From contig NHNW01000106.1 in the NCBI GenBank assembly GCA_002786025.1, positions 1-32,695 of the forward strand: a DNA stretch of 32,695 nt, read 5' to 3'. This document shows, piece by piece, positions 9,658 through 21,622 of this stretch. The notes under the pieces were generated by a model. The model did not search any database. It was given only the letters and a program-made list of their open reading frames with translations, and had not been told where the DNA came from. Source of the DNA: Zasmidium citrigriseum (lineage: Eukaryota; Ascomycota; Dothideomycetes; Mycosphaerellales; Mycosphaerellaceae). A program made the position numbers and the translations under genes. Numbering within the stretch: the stretch's first letter is position 1; each line of letters opens with the position of its first letter.

Positions 9658-10500
9658 ATAGCCCGCGCTTCTTACGCTCTTCTTAGAAACTCTATCTCTC
9701 GATAGTTTAAAACCCTATACGTAACTCTCGTTTCTACTACCCTATAATAGCCCTTATAAGCGACCTCGTTAGTAGTAGCTACTAGAACTTATTATCGAGG
9801 TAGACGTAGATAAGGAAGAAGAGAGAGAGGGCGAAGATAGCCCTATAGCGAAGCCGTTAGGATAGTTAGAGTAAGAGAAGCTACTATAGCTAAAGCTATC
9901 TTAGGTAGAGGATTCTCTTATAGAAGAGTCTACCTAGTTAGAGAATACCCCTACTATTAGTAAGACTAAGTCTACCTAGCTAGAGATAGAGCCGCTATAG
10001 TTAGAGACCTAGTCTACCTAGCTAGAGGCTAAATCTTCCTAGCTAGAGGCTAAGCCGCTATAGTTAGAGACTAAGTTTACCTAGCTAGAGTCTAAGCCGC
10101 TATAGTTAGAGACTAAGTCTACCTAGCTAGAGTCTAAGTCTACTATTAGTAAGTATAGTAAACTACTAGGCGGTTAGAAGCTAGTAATCTAGGAGTAGGT
10201 TAAGAATACTAACTATATCGAGAGTACTACTAAGTTTAAGAGCGGCCTAGCGTACTTCGTATACTAACTACCTAACTAGGAGACGCTAGAGAGGGATAAC
10301 TATAGTAGGCTTAAGAAAGCGACCTTCTACCCTTATATTATTAACTATATAGTTAGGCTACTTAACGCTAGTAAGTATAGTATCGACGACGAGTAAATCG
10401 AGGCTATTAAAGCTATCGAGATAAAGAAACCTAAGAACTATAGCTTTCCCGAGATCTACGCTAAGGCCTTTAAAGAAGCTATATACCTATCTTATATAGG
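9658..10500 (+). pseudogene. Unknown protein with TQLE heptad repeats (RIPped)
   Basis: I do not recognise this gene. From ATA at 9,658 (perhaps a former ATG) one frame reads ARASYALLRNSIS, then FKTLYVTLVSTTL, an Arg/Ser/Leu-rich, acid-poor start like a mitochondrial presequence. An acidic stretch (VDVDKEEEREGEDS) follows in the next frame, then eight 7-residue repeats (9,971-10,138), then a charged globular-looking part with FKSGLAYFVY, SRLKKATFYPYIINYIVRLL, SIDDEQIEAIKAIEIKKPKN and FPEIYAKAFKEAIYLSYIG. The frame change near 9,780 could be an intron or a wrong start. Stops are TAG/TAA at Gln-like positions. The first 150 bp may instead belong to the chromovirus 3' LTR. The cyclin-like gene follows about 370 bp downstream on the same strand. 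Confidence 0.4.
9971..10138 (+). repeat. Eight tandem 21-bp units encoding xxQLExK repeats
   Basis: In-frame 21-bp units alternate between STQLExK and PLQLETK types, with CAG or CAA at Gln now TAG. The strict 7-residue period with Leu at a fixed place suggests a helical or coiled-coil rod. Two further degenerate units lie upstream (about 9,860-9,960). Confidence 0.8.
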
Positions 10501-10740
10501 TTAAGGAAATAGTTAGAGTACGGGTTATAGTAGATAGCTTAGGGTATTAGAGTTAGGTTATAGTATAGATATACGATAAATAGGCGTACTAGTAGTACGT
10601 AAGACTAAATTATATTATAGTATATATATCTCTCGTCCCTTCTTATATACTATCTTCCTAACCCCTATCGAAACTCTAGTTAATAGTCTATATATTACGT
10701 TACTTTTACGCTACGTAATTAATCTCTTCTACTCTTTATC

Positions 10741-11700
10741 TTCTACTCTCCTCCTTTATTATATTATTACCTTTCTAACCGCGATATTAACTAGTATCTA
10801 ACCTCCTACTACCCCTACCTAGTAGTTACCTTTATCCTATATAGTACTATAATATAATTATCTATAGTAGATAACCTCGTTTTACTAGGAGCCTATACGT
10901 AATAGAGATTTACTAAAGTATAGCTCGCGTAGTCTCCCTCTATCTTAAACGGGATAAGTATCTTAGAAGAGATATTAGCGATCGATAAGAGCCTAGATTT
11001 TATTATCTAAGTCGTAGTTATAGTTAAGCTCCCCTACTACGCTATTAGGACTACGTTAGTCTTCTTCTAGCGCTTCCTTATACGTACTAGCCTCGTCCGC
11101 GAGTATAATAGTATCCCTAAGCTCTATCCCTTTTAAATTATAGCTATAGCCCTCTACCTAGTATCTAAAGCGGAAGACTACCTCTACTAATTAAAGGATC
11201 TTATCCCTATATACTATCGTATAGCGTAAAAGGATATTAGTCTCCTCGTTAATTAATAGAGTAGAGATTAGTAGTACTAGAAGGACTATATCTTAGATAA
11301 CGAGAGTATCCTACTAGAGACGCTCTACTTCGATATTACTATAGACTCGCCTTTCCGTTAGTTAAACTATCTACTACGCTAATATAACCTTAAGACCTAC
11401 TATCGTCTTCGTAACGCTATATAGGCCTTTATCTTCGATAGCTATTAGAGCTAACTATATCTACTATATAGCGACTACGCTATTACTATTACTATACTCT
11501 ACGCTACCTATCGTTTATATTAGCTATCTCTTCTCGATAACTATAAAGGTTAGCTATAGTAGGTATCTTAGTACGTTTTACTCTCTAATATTCGATATAT
11601 TATAGAATATATTACTACTAACTACGAGCGTACTACGAAGACTTTCTATACTTTTATTACTAGTAATAGTTCGTTAGATATAACGAAAGTATAGGAAAGA
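10741..11700 (+). pseudogene. Cyclin of the Pch1/cyclin K/T type (RIPped)
   Basis: The product would be the regulatory subunit of a transcriptional cyclin-dependent kinase (Cdk9-type partner). In one frame (codons at 10,933, 11,026 and so on) I see the pre-box segment FTKVQLAQSPSILNGIS (from about 10,900); cyclin box 1 with KLPYYAIRTTLVFF and RFLIRTSLV (from 11,026); LYLVSKAEDYLYQLKDLI, matching the family's ALFLATKVEEN..K..DL; RIAQKDISLLVN; and then LLETLYFDI (11,311-11,337), LRNAI and AFIFDS (11,407 on, matching LRNAAWAFVNDS) and LYATYRL. Stops fall where the family has Trp, Gln or Arg-Trp pairs, as TGG to TAG predicts. Residues outside the box are not alignable. It lies in a block without transposon genes and has no intact partner in the window. 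Alternative: cyclin L or C; the family call is firmer than the subtype. Confidence 0.78.
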
Positions 11701-13919
11701 GGATAGGATATATTACCTATATACTCCTCCTTAGCCTCTTAGAGTATATACTTTATCGCTCCTATTTCCTCTAAGATAATAATATAGTTAATTAGGCTAG
11801 ACGTAGATACTACCGCTAGTAGCTCCCTTATATAATAGGCGGTTATATCTAGTATATCGGGCGGTAGGAGTTATTAGTAAATAGTAGAGGAGTAAGCCGT
11901 CGCCGAAGGAGCGGTATCTTATAGATATAGGTTCGTAGTAGGTTTTCTTAGCGAAGTTAAAAGTAGATAGAGTTACTATATTTTAGGGTTAAGTATATAT
12001 TATAGATATATCCTACCTACTACGAAGAGGTCTAGAATTATCTATTAATACTATCTCTATAGTTATTACGGATACCGATAGAATTTTAAATCGATCGTTA
12101 TACTATACTTTTATAGGACTTTCTAGTACTTATTATCCTTACGCCTATCTATCCTTCTAATTTCGTATCTCGTTATCCTACCTATTAATTTACCTTCTAT
12201 ACGCCGCCCTAGCCTTTTAGTTATATATACTAAACTATATTTCTATCCCGTACGCTATCTAGATATCGCTTTATAACCCTATCTATCCTATTATAGGCTT
12301 ATATAGCTAGGAGGCGTAGGTTCTCTATCTCCTTACTCTCTAGGAAACGCTCTATAAGCTATTATATAAGTAAGCCTAAGGGACCTATAGAGACTTTATC
12401 CTTACTAGCTAGCCGCTCCCTATCTAATATAAGTTAGTCTATAATTGTATTTTATATATATAGGGCGACGAACTATTAGAAATTATATCCGCTCCTAGTA
12501 TAATTACTCTAATCTACCCGATACCTCTATCTCTCTAATAAGCGTAGATAGCGAGTATTATCCTAAGCGTATATACTAGTAGGGGTTCGTTCTATATCCT
12601 ATATTCCTTAATAACTTAGTTTATAAAGTTATCCGTTTTTAGATCTAGTATCTCTAAACTACTAAGGAAATTCCTTAGTACCTTTATACTATTTATTACC
12701 TATCCGCCCTCCTCTATAAGTCCTTATATTATCGATAGTAGTATATCTATATCGAGGATATCTACCTTAGTAGTATTACGATTATTCTAGTTTTTAGTAG
12801 TTTAGTAGTTAACGTAGAGCGTAGTAGATCGATCGCTATTTAGATATTAAAGTTAAAGACGATATAGCGTTAAGAAACCTAGTAGATAGTTAAACTATAT
12901 AAGGCGAAGGATAACATTTAATATAATAGGGTATTATATATAATAATACTCGCGGCTTATTAATAATATAATACTAATTCCCTCTACCTAATTATAACCT
13001 TAAACGCTAGCTAGGGTACGGCTATACTTTTATCTAATAGCTATATAGCCTATCGAACCTTACTAGATCCGTTCGGGCCTATATACCCGCTAAAAATACT
13101 ATTCTATAATACTTAGACGAAGAAACTATTACTCTTTAACTCTATATCTATTACGTTTAGAAATTCTATTAACGCTATCTCTATTTCGTTTAGAAGCGTC
13201 TCCGACTAATCCTTTAGTATTTATATAAAATATCTATTCTCTTTTACGTCTTTTACGCTAGTCCTACCTACTTATAGGATAGGTAATAGTACCTACCTAT
13301 CTTTACTATATATTACTCGTCTTACTACTAGCCTATTAGCTTTACGCTCCCTTATAATAATCTAAACTATAACCTACTTACCTTATATTATACTATCTAC
13401 TAGTATATTAAAAGCCGTTAACTATATCTATCTACCGCTCTTATACTACGTCTATATTACTAGTAGCTTACTAAGTATTATATTATAGCTCTCGTTATTC
13501 GCTATACTATAGTAGCGAGTAAGTAAGGTCTAGCTCTTAGTATCGACGCTTACCTTAGGGACCTCCTATAGATATCGCTCTAAGTATAGAGTTATAATAA
13601 TATAGAGGGTCGTTAGATTAGGATAAGTATTAGCTATAGTAGGTAGAGGATCTATTATTTACTAGTTAGAAGCGGGTCTTATTACTAGTCGAAAAGTAAG
13701 CCTAAGCGCTAGCTAGAGTTATAGAGAGGAAGATAGTAGTAAATTATAAGACGAAGGATTTATAGTAGTTAAATACCCCTTATAGAGGTACGTAATAGTC
13801 CTTAACTATACGAACGCTAGCTAGTCTTTATATTAGCCTCTTAGTTATCTAGAGGTACTATAAGAAAAGCTTCTTATATAGACTAGCTAGAAAGGTAGAG
13901 TAGTTATAAATTATTTAAT
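11701..13919. other. RIPped sequence without a recognisable gene
   Basis: The cyclin frame stays protein-like to about 11,900 (e.g. ISSISGGRSY) and then loses character. A minus-strand frame ending the run at 13,202 reads ETLLNEIEIALIEFLNVIDI and onward to about 12,960, and a plus-strand frame near 13,730 reads DEGFIVVKYPL. Both are plausible gene remnants but neither matches a family I know. CpA survives only sporadically (e.g. ACATTT at 12,918). Confidence 0.35.
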
Positions 13920-14190
13920 CTATATTATACGGACTTATTCTAAATATAGATAAATCTAAGTCCCTTATATTTATAAATCTAAATCGTATTTATAAATCTA
14001 TTATTTATAAATATATTTATAATATTTATATCTAAGAAGCCTATTTATAAGTATATTTACGAATTTCTCTTAAATATTTATAAGTAGTTATAAATCTTAA
14101 ATTATTTAAATAGGATTTAATTTAAGTTAGGCTATATTCTAAATTTCGAATAGGAATATATTTATTATACTTATAAATCTATTCGTAAAT
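13920..14190. other. Very AT-rich intergenic stretch with TTTATAAAT motifs
   Basis: TTTATAAAT-like palindromic words recur at short intervals, GC drops well below the flanks, and CpG, common elsewhere in the block, is scarce. I see no gene. It separates plus-strand frames on the left from mainly minus-strand frames on the right, so it may be an old intergenic region or an element end. Confidence 0.55.
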
Positions 14191-14510
14191 TAAATCGATT
14201 TATAACTACTCTATAGGAAGGACTATAAAGCGGTAGTAATAGTATATAGGGTTAGTATATACTATAGATACCTCTTATATTAATTTTATATCGCTTTTAA
14301 GATATAAATATTTAGGATATATACTATACTACCGCCTAGGCTATATATCCGACTATATAGAAGTAGAGAGATAGACTATTACGCCTCCTATAGCCGTATA
14401 GATAACGATAACTAGTTTTAATAACGAGTAGGAAGAAGCTAATATTCGATATATAGTAAGCCTAATCCTATACGACTATTATATATATAATATAATCTAA
14501 TAAGTTATAG

Positions 14511-14815
14511 ACTCGGCGCTTACGTAGTAGCCTATTCTATATTCCGTCTCGCTTATATCTTCTTTACTAACTAGAGTACTCTATCTACTAGTATACCTAC
14601 TTTACTATCGAGCGTATTTACTATAGCGTCGTTTAGTATACTTATATTTTCTAGGGCCCGATCTTTAGCCTACTAGAGTCTACTAGCGCCTAGGGTTTCG
14701 ATAACTACTACTATATTTTCGACTTACTTCTACGCTATTACCGCTACTATATTAACCTATATTCGCTTTATAACGTATATTATCGTAGTCTCTATATAGC
14801 TATTAGTAATCTAGA
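14511..14815 (-). pseudogene. Unknown gene remnant
   Basis: About 100 minus-strand codons read as soluble, helix-rich protein: ETTIIYVIKRI, then VENIVVVIETLGASRL, then AKDRALENISILNDAIVN, then SKVGILVDRVL. There are few stops and all are TAG/TAA. No family recognised; the ends are not defined. Confidence 0.3.
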
Positions 14816-15720
14816 TTTATACTATAAGGACTACTATACTCCTCTTCTTACTCTTTATAATTGCCTCTATAAGACTTATAACCCTATCTAACTAGGCCTC
14901 GCTACTATTTCTATATCTCTCCTATAGCTATAAGATAGCTACTAGCGCTACTATTAAGTCTAACTCTCGGCTATCTCGTCTAGTCGCTACTAACGTAGCG
15001 TAGACCTTAGTAGTATTCTTCGTACGAGAGTATAAGACCCGATAGAGCGCTATCGTCTAGGACTCTTTATTATAGAATAGTAGTAATATCGTCCTATTAG
15101 GGGTAGACTTAAAGGCCTCCTTATCTAATTCGATCGAGATATATACGCTCCTATCTTTATTCTCTTACTCGTTAGTAAGGTCGATAACCGAATCCTTTAC
15201 TATTATTTACCCTAGTAGTTATTACATCGTTTATATATCTAAATTAGCGCTTAGTATACCCGACTACTACCTAGTACTCCTTAGGCGGGTATAGTTAGTA
15301 AGAAGTATATAGGGGAAGGTTATAGCGAAGGGTATAAAGAATATTTATATATAGATAATCTTTAATACTAAGCCTCTTCCGTAATACCTAATACTAGCTA
15401 CCTTTTAGTAATACTATCCTCGCCTAAAATTAATAACTATTAGAAGCTACTCCTTTATACTAATTATACTTATCCCTTCGTCTCGTCTATATTATATATA
15501 TTAAGGCTTAGGGTTACCTATTTAATTACGTATATTAATCTATTACTCCTCTACCTATACTACTATATATTTATCTAGAAGTCGAGTAACTTAAGACGCT
15601 ATTATCTAGGCTAGGCCGCCTAGTACTCCCTTTATAGCTTATATAGTCGTATTACTTAGCCTTAGACCCTCGATAAATATATTAATATACCTCGCTACCT
15701 TATAGTACTAGTATATATCG
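14816..15720. other. RIPped sequence, no gene supported
   Basis: I traced no frame with convincing protein character on either strand here. It may hold introns or the remainder of the minus-strand remnants on either side. Confidence 0.3.
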
Positions 15721-16140
15721 TCCGCTAAAATAGAGCTTATATCTACTACTTATTAGTATTAGGACTAGTCTTAGTAGTAAGGGTTTTATACTCTATATAA
15801 TCTTAATACTAGCGTATACTACTATTAGTACGTCGAGCTACTTAGGCTCTTACTAAGACGCTATTCTATATACTACGTCCTCTACTTCGCGTATAAGGCT
15901 AGTAACGACTATATCTATAGTAGTATAGCTACTCTTAAGGTAGCTAACGTAGGTATCCTAATCTATAGCGAGGTTAAGGACGTTATAGCCTATCGATATA
16001 CCCTCTTTAGTAAGTATCTTATCTTCTATCTAGTTAGGAAAGCTAGATCTCTTAGGGCCCCCTTTAGGATTAAGTAAGTAAGGTAAGGGGAGAAGTATTA
16101 TATAGTACGCTTAAGGTCTAGCTAGGTTTTAATATATAGT
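15721..16140 (-). pseudogene. Unknown gene remnant with low stop density
   Basis: About 140 minus-strand codons in one frame include LLNPKGGPKRSSFPN, IEDKILTKEGISIGYNVLNL, DTYVSYLKSSYTTIDIVVTS and LIREVEDVVYRIAS. TAG/TAA codons sit at likely Trp or Gln positions, and the plus strand over the same interval is poorer. No family recognised. Confidence 0.4.
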
Positions 16141-16370
16141 AGTATTAATCGTATAGAGGGTTTAGAAAGGTCTAGAGATCTAGGGTAGATTTATATATAT
16201 AGTTATATATATACCCTACTTACTACCTACTATAACGTATAGGCTACTATTTATATTACTACGACTACTAGTTAGCGATCGGTATTATATTTTAGTATTT
16301 AAATCTCTTATATAAGTTTATAAGGACTATTAGCCTATACCTATCGCCTACTAAAATCTAATCCTTTACT

Positions 16371-16909
16371 AGCGGACTCGGTTCCTATACCTACTATATA
16401 TATCTAACTAGTTAAGAACGATCTTAATAGAAGTCTCTTATATCCTATAGAATTCTAGCTAGGTTATTACGTTATATACCTCTACCGCTATCTTAATACG
16501 CTCGGTTAGCTCGTTATCGTTAGTTATTAAGTCCTATAGCTAGCCTTTAGCTACCTATACTAACGCCTTTATCTTAACCTTCTCCTAATTACTTATTATA
16601 AAGCGCTCTAGTAAATATTAGTCCTTATCTTTATACGAGATAATATATACTTACTATTAGTAATTTATACTCTAGTACGTAAGACTATATCTACCTATAA
16701 GAGATCGCTATACCCCTCCTTTATATATAGTTCTACTATTATCTTAAACGCCTTAACTAGACTATACTTACTACTAGTAAAAGCGCCTCTAACCTACTCG
16801 ACCTCGTCTATAGTAGTATAGATTAGAGTAATAGTCGGTAGTATTACTAGTATAGCTAGATCGCCCTTAATTACCTTAGTATCTTTAAGTAGGTAAGTAG
16901 AGTCGTCTA
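16371..16909 (-). pseudogene. Unknown gene remnant, frame uncertain
   Basis: The first part on the minus strand (from about 16,909) reads LLKDTKVIKGDLAILVIL and KAFKIIVELYIKEGYSDLL; the second, in another frame, reads YLLERFIIS, then EKVKIKALV and ITNDNELTERIKIAVEVYNV. The switch near 16,600-16,700 could be an intron, an indel or a misreading of RIPped sequence. Confidence 0.3.
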
Positions 16910-17059
16910 TTTAGTAATTAGCGCTAAAGTATCTATAGTAATAAAGCTAGCGAGTAATATCGAAGGCTAGCTAGTATTCGCGAGGATACTAAGGTAGAGA
17001 TATTAAAGTATAGAGAGGTTAGTAAGAAGTTAGAAGTATTAATAAGAAGTTAAGAGGGC

Positions 17060-18050
17060 TTAAAAACGGTAGACGCCGAAGAAGTTAGGCTATATTAGTA
17101 TATAATAATAACGTTAGTTATCGCTCTCTAAGACGTAATACTAAGCTCTAGATAGTACTTATAGTTACTCGAGGTAATCTAACTCCTTATTTAGCGATAT
17201 CCTACCCTATAGCTTACTCTATTCGTCTAGTCGGCTAGCTAATACGTATCCTAATTAAGCTATATTCGCTACTACAATATCCTTCTCCCCCTTTAATACT
17301 ATATCCCTATAGTCGTCGAAGCTAGTAATAGTATTATCGCTCTAGCTCTATAACCCTATTAATAGCGCTATACCGTTATCTACTCTTTAGTAGCGACCTA
17401 TTTACGTATAATTAGCCTAACGTCCGTATATATAGGGTAGGTTATATAATCTTACCTTTAGCTAGTCTTAGAGCTAAGACGCCTATAGCCTTAAGCTAGG
17501 GGAGACTACTATTTTATTTAAGAGTTTATAGACCTATTAGAATCCCCTAGCTACTAATCGTCTAGACGGCGCTTATATAGTTAATCGCGGCGAGGTATTC
17601 GCCTACTAACTTATCTATAGATCTATTCTTTATAGTATTTATCGCGACTACCGCCTCCTATCCTAGTAGTTCGCTAAGGAGTACTATAACCTTATCTATA
17701 CCTCGATCTACGACCTTTAGGAGTAGAGCTAGTAGTTACGCGCCTTTAGGCGCTTCGCCTCTATCCTTAGTACTATAGTATACTCCCTCCTCTTCCCTAC
17801 TATAGCTTTTATTATCCTAACTACTCTTACCTTCTTTATCTTCTATATCCTTATCGTCGCTAGACTCGAGGTTATTATCTAACGCCGTTTTAGTATTTAG
17901 GCTCTTACGCTATATCTCCTTATCGTTAGAGTCGTCTATAATATTAGGTTTAGATAGAGTATATTTAATAGCTATAGTAAGTAAGATAAGGCTAGTAGTA
18001 ATCGCGACTACTAGCTAGTATTCGTCGCTAGTTAGAGGTCTTATCGTTAT
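17060..18050 (-). pseudogene. Unknown membrane-anchored protein remnant (RIPped)
   Basis: From ATA at 18,050 (perhaps a former ATG) the minus strand reads TIRPLTSDEY followed by one hydrophobic helix, LVVAITTSLILLTIAIKYTL, which would be an N-terminal membrane anchor or signal. Next comes an acidic Ser/Asp/Lys-rich linker (e.g. NNLESSDDKDIEDKEGKSS) and a helical part with LLALLLKVVDRGIDKVIVLL and EAVVAINTIKNRSIDKLVGE. Up to about 17,560 the frame is steady. Beyond that, two frames look equally protein-like, one of them ending near PNFFGVYRF at 17,060, so the C-terminal half is uncertain. No family recognised. Confidence 0.38.
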
Positions 18051-18210
18051 AGTATATAGAAGAAAACTAGAGCTATATAGGGTTTTTATATATCGCTATA
18101 GGCTATATACTATCGATAGGCCGAGACGAGACTAATAGGTTTACGACTACTAGCTAGAGTTTATAGTAGCTACGTTACGAAAGTAATATTATAAAATAAA
18201 GGATAAAGAT

Positions 18211-18670
18211 TTATAAATTTAAACTAAGTATAGGCTATTACCTTTATCTATCTTCCTTCCTTCCTATAAATATAACTACTCTCGAAGTATTTAAGCTTTC
18301 TTCCTACTTTATATTTTAGTCTTTTTCTTACTTAGTATTTTTATAGTATATATACTCGTTATCCGTCTATTTCCTTAGCTTTAGCGAGCGCTTTTAGTTC
18401 CTAGGTATTAGGCTTAGCGTTAAGTATCTCTATTATCTACGTATACTTACTAAAAGCGCTATTCTTATCGTTCTTTAGGCTTATATCCCTCTCGTCGCTA
18501 ACTATTTTAATCGCTAGACGAGCCTCGTATACTAACTACTTAAGCTTTATACTATCGGCGTATCCTATTTCCTATCGCCCTAGTATAGAGGTTAGTAGAA
18601 GGCCTCCTAGATAGCGTAGTATTTATATACTTATAATAAGTCTATTAGCGAGTTAGACGAAAGCCTTAAG
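18211..18670 (-). pseudogene. Unknown gene remnant
   Basis: About 150 minus-strand codons in one frame include LANRLIISI, YLGGLLLTSILGR, KLVYEARL-like VYEARLAIKIVSDERDISLK, NDKNSAFSKYT, IIEILNAKPNT, ELKALAKAKEIDG and a basic tail VRKRLKYKVGRKLKYF. Stop codons fall at likely Trp/Gln sites. The basic C-terminus hints at nucleic-acid binding, but I recognise no domain. Confidence 0.38.
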
Positions 18671-19949
18671 CTATTAGTACCTTCTATTACTATAGATATT
18701 TTAGATAGTAATTAGAGTTTCTATCTTAGCGGCTAGATCTACTCCTAGCTAGTTAATATCTATAATATATACTATCGAGAGGGTCTCCGTTAACTCCTAT
18801 ACTACCTTTAATAATATACGAAATCCTTCTAAAGGATTACTACTCGTATCTCGCTTAGGTAGAGCGAATAAAGATATACTTAGCCTATTATTAGAGTAGA
18901 AGTCTTAGATATATTTACTAGTACGAAGCCTAGAAGTAACTAGTAGTATTAAATACTACCTAGGGTATAGTCGAGGAGGTATTAAGAGTTAAGAGGCTTA
19001 AAATAGTAGATAAGGCGAGAGGTATAGTATATATATACTATAAGAGGTAAGGTTAGATAGGATAAGCCGCTAGCCGCCGCTATCGATACCGCTATACTAG
19101 TACTAGATAGTATTTATCGTTACTTTCTAGCTCGTAGTAGAGCTATACTAAATTATCCTTATAATACCTCTAGATCTCCTAGTATAGTAAAATATATAAA
19201 AGGCGTAATATATAATACTAATAAGTAAATAATATTAAGTAGGATATACCTCTAGCTAGTATCGCGCTTCTTCTTAGTACTAGCTAAGTTTCGTTATTAC
19301 TTTATAGTTTATAGCTACGCCTAGCTTAATCGTCGCTATTAAATATAAGGACTACTATACCCTTATTACTATTAACTATCTCTAGTACCTTCCTAGGAGT
19401 AACCTAGTATAACGACTAACCTACTACGTTACGATTAGACTATATCGATAGATTTCCTTAATTCTAAGCTCTCTATACTCTATACCTAGATAAACGCTAT
19501 TACTATAACTAATAGACGTAGCTAAATCTAGCTACCCTAGGTTCTACTCTATACGCTAAGGAACCTTATATACTAGTAGACTTTACTATTATAAGCTTTT
19601 ATAAACTATCGTAAGAAAGGGTATATTTTCTATAGAGGACTTTATTAACGACGTATATTTACTAATAACTCTCTATACTAGTACTACTTTTCTTAGAGGA
19701 TCTAATATAGCTAATATCGAACTACGTATATATTTATTTATAGGTCTAGCGGCTATCGATTAAGCTAGAAACCGGGGTAATATACTATAAATATACTACG
19801 CCTTTTTACGCTCTTTTACGATCTCTTACAATACCTTACGATAATATTATCTACTATTAGAAGATAGGTTATAATACTAACACTTCGCTAGCTCTACGCT
19901 AGCTCGCTATCGAGTATTTAAGAAACTTCTCGCTCCTACTCTACTATCT
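18671..19949. other. RIPped intergenic sequence, no gene supported
   Basis: I found no convincing frame. Its right part lies upstream of the plus-strand frame beginning near 19,950 and keeps rare CpA sites (e.g. AACACTTCGC near 19,880), so it may include that gene's former promoter. Confidence 0.3.
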
Positions 19950-21622
19950 TTCCTTTCTCCTACTTTATCGTCGCTAGTAAGTACCTTAGGTATTAAAGTA
20001 CTAGTCTTTTATTAGAAGCCTTCTTCTTAGTTATAGCCTCTTCTCTCCCTTTACTACTAAATAAACTATAGCGCTTAGTATTCGAGTTTAACGCTTATAT
20101 ATAGTATATTAACGTCCTTCGCTAAGACTAGACCTCTAGTACGCTAGATAGCTATATTTATAAACTAGATAATACTATTATTAACGCTAATCGCTAGAGT
20201 TAGATATTATCGTAGATATTACTCGCTTCTAACTATTAGGTCTAACTTATTATTTACCTTAATCTTATACTTAAACCCTTTATACTCTAGCCTACTATTA
20301 TAGACTAGGCGCTTATTACGTAGTAGCGATCTACTATTCTAGATCTTATCGTTACTATAGTCGAAATCTTATAGCGGATACTTAGCTATCGAAAGTATAG
20401 CGTCGTTCTATATACGCCTTATCTTATCCCTCTTTATATACTAAGGCTATACCTTACCTATCTTAGCGTATAGTAAGCTACGTTAGTATCGTAGGTATAG
20501 TCTCTAGCCTAGCGTCCTAGTAGCTCGCTACCTAATACTTTAGCTATATTTATCGATATTCCTCCCCTCTCGACTTATCCCTTCTATACCTACTAGCTTA
20601 TCTACGATTAGATCTATACTACCCTTAGAGAGCTTTAGTCTAATTATAATATTATCTCTATTACGCCGACCTCCCTTATCTCGATACCTAATATATAGCG
20701 CCTAATCTAGCCCTATCTCGGATAAACGGTATAATAGTAGCTAGTTAAGGGTATATACTAGATATATTAGTAGCTAGCTATTAATACGCGAGTTCTAGTT
20801 AAGAGTAGCGCTACTATAATAATAGAGGAAAGTAGCTTACTTAAATCCTTTAGAGTCCTTACTAAGGTTATATAGTCTATATTATAGGACGCTATATCGA
20901 CTATATAGCCTTATATCGACGACGACGTCTAGTAGTAGCTTTAGTACCTCGTTATCGCCGCTTCTTTTAACGCTATATTATTATACGCTAGTTATCCTAT
21001 AGTAGTAGGTAGGGACTAGAATATAACCCCTACTATTACTACTCCTTATAGGAACTCTCTTTATATCTATACTATTAGGAAATAGCTAGGCTTACCTATA
21101 CTAGATAATTACCCTAATAACGTTTCTAGACTTTCTCTTATCCTTCTAGCGCTCTATAGCCTTACCTAAGAGGCTTAGTTAGCTATCTAATACTTTACTA
21201 CCTTATTCTAATACCTCCCTACTTAGTATTTAGAAGTAGTAGATTATATAATCGTTATCGAAGGCCTTCGCTAGTTACGATCTATCCGATAGTAATACGT
21301 AAGGGCTAACTTACTAGTAGACTCTCGTATCGAGTATAATATCGCTATAGTACGTTAGTTTAAGGATAAGCTTTTCGATTAGGTTATAGTAAACCTAGAT
21401 AGTAAAGTAGGCGAGTTCGTCCCTAAGCTATAGGATAACTATAAGGTTATTTATAGTATAGCTAGGTTAATACTATAGAGCCGCCTTAGCGCTAGCGGTC
21501 GTATAGAAGATTAAGGACCTAGATTAATTAGATTTAAAGACGGAGAGTATTTATTATTTAACGTAGATATAACGGAAAAGGACGACGTAGTAGTAATATT
21601 ACGTAAGAGCGATTTCTTATAA
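19950..21622 (+). pseudogene. Unknown protein of about 555 codons (RIPped)
   Basis: One plus-strand frame (stop TAA 21,620-21,622) stays protein-like for about 1.65 kb with no shift. Segments include VFEFNAYI and NVLR, TLDSYIYKLDNTIINANR, LIVTIVEILQR, ISITPTSLISIPNI, VLVKSSATIIIEESSLLKSF, YLVIAASFNAILLYAS, ITPTITTPYRNSLYIYTIRK, LGLPILDNYPNNVSRLSLIL, VRANLLVDSRIEYNIAIV, LSASGRIED and a terminal FKDGEYLLFNVDITEKDD ending RKSDFL. Stops are dense but only TAA/TAG, at Gln/Trp-like places. The C-terminal FKDGEYLLFNVD part looks like a beta-rich fold. No family recognised; the start is not fixed and a GTAAGTACC splice-donor-like word lies near 19,977. Confidence 0.45.

Noticed and set aside
9583..9850. 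Complete 3' LTR of the chromovirus
   Set aside because: The start is plausible, but no end, TATA box or matching 5' LTR could be established; the interval overlaps a protein-like frame.
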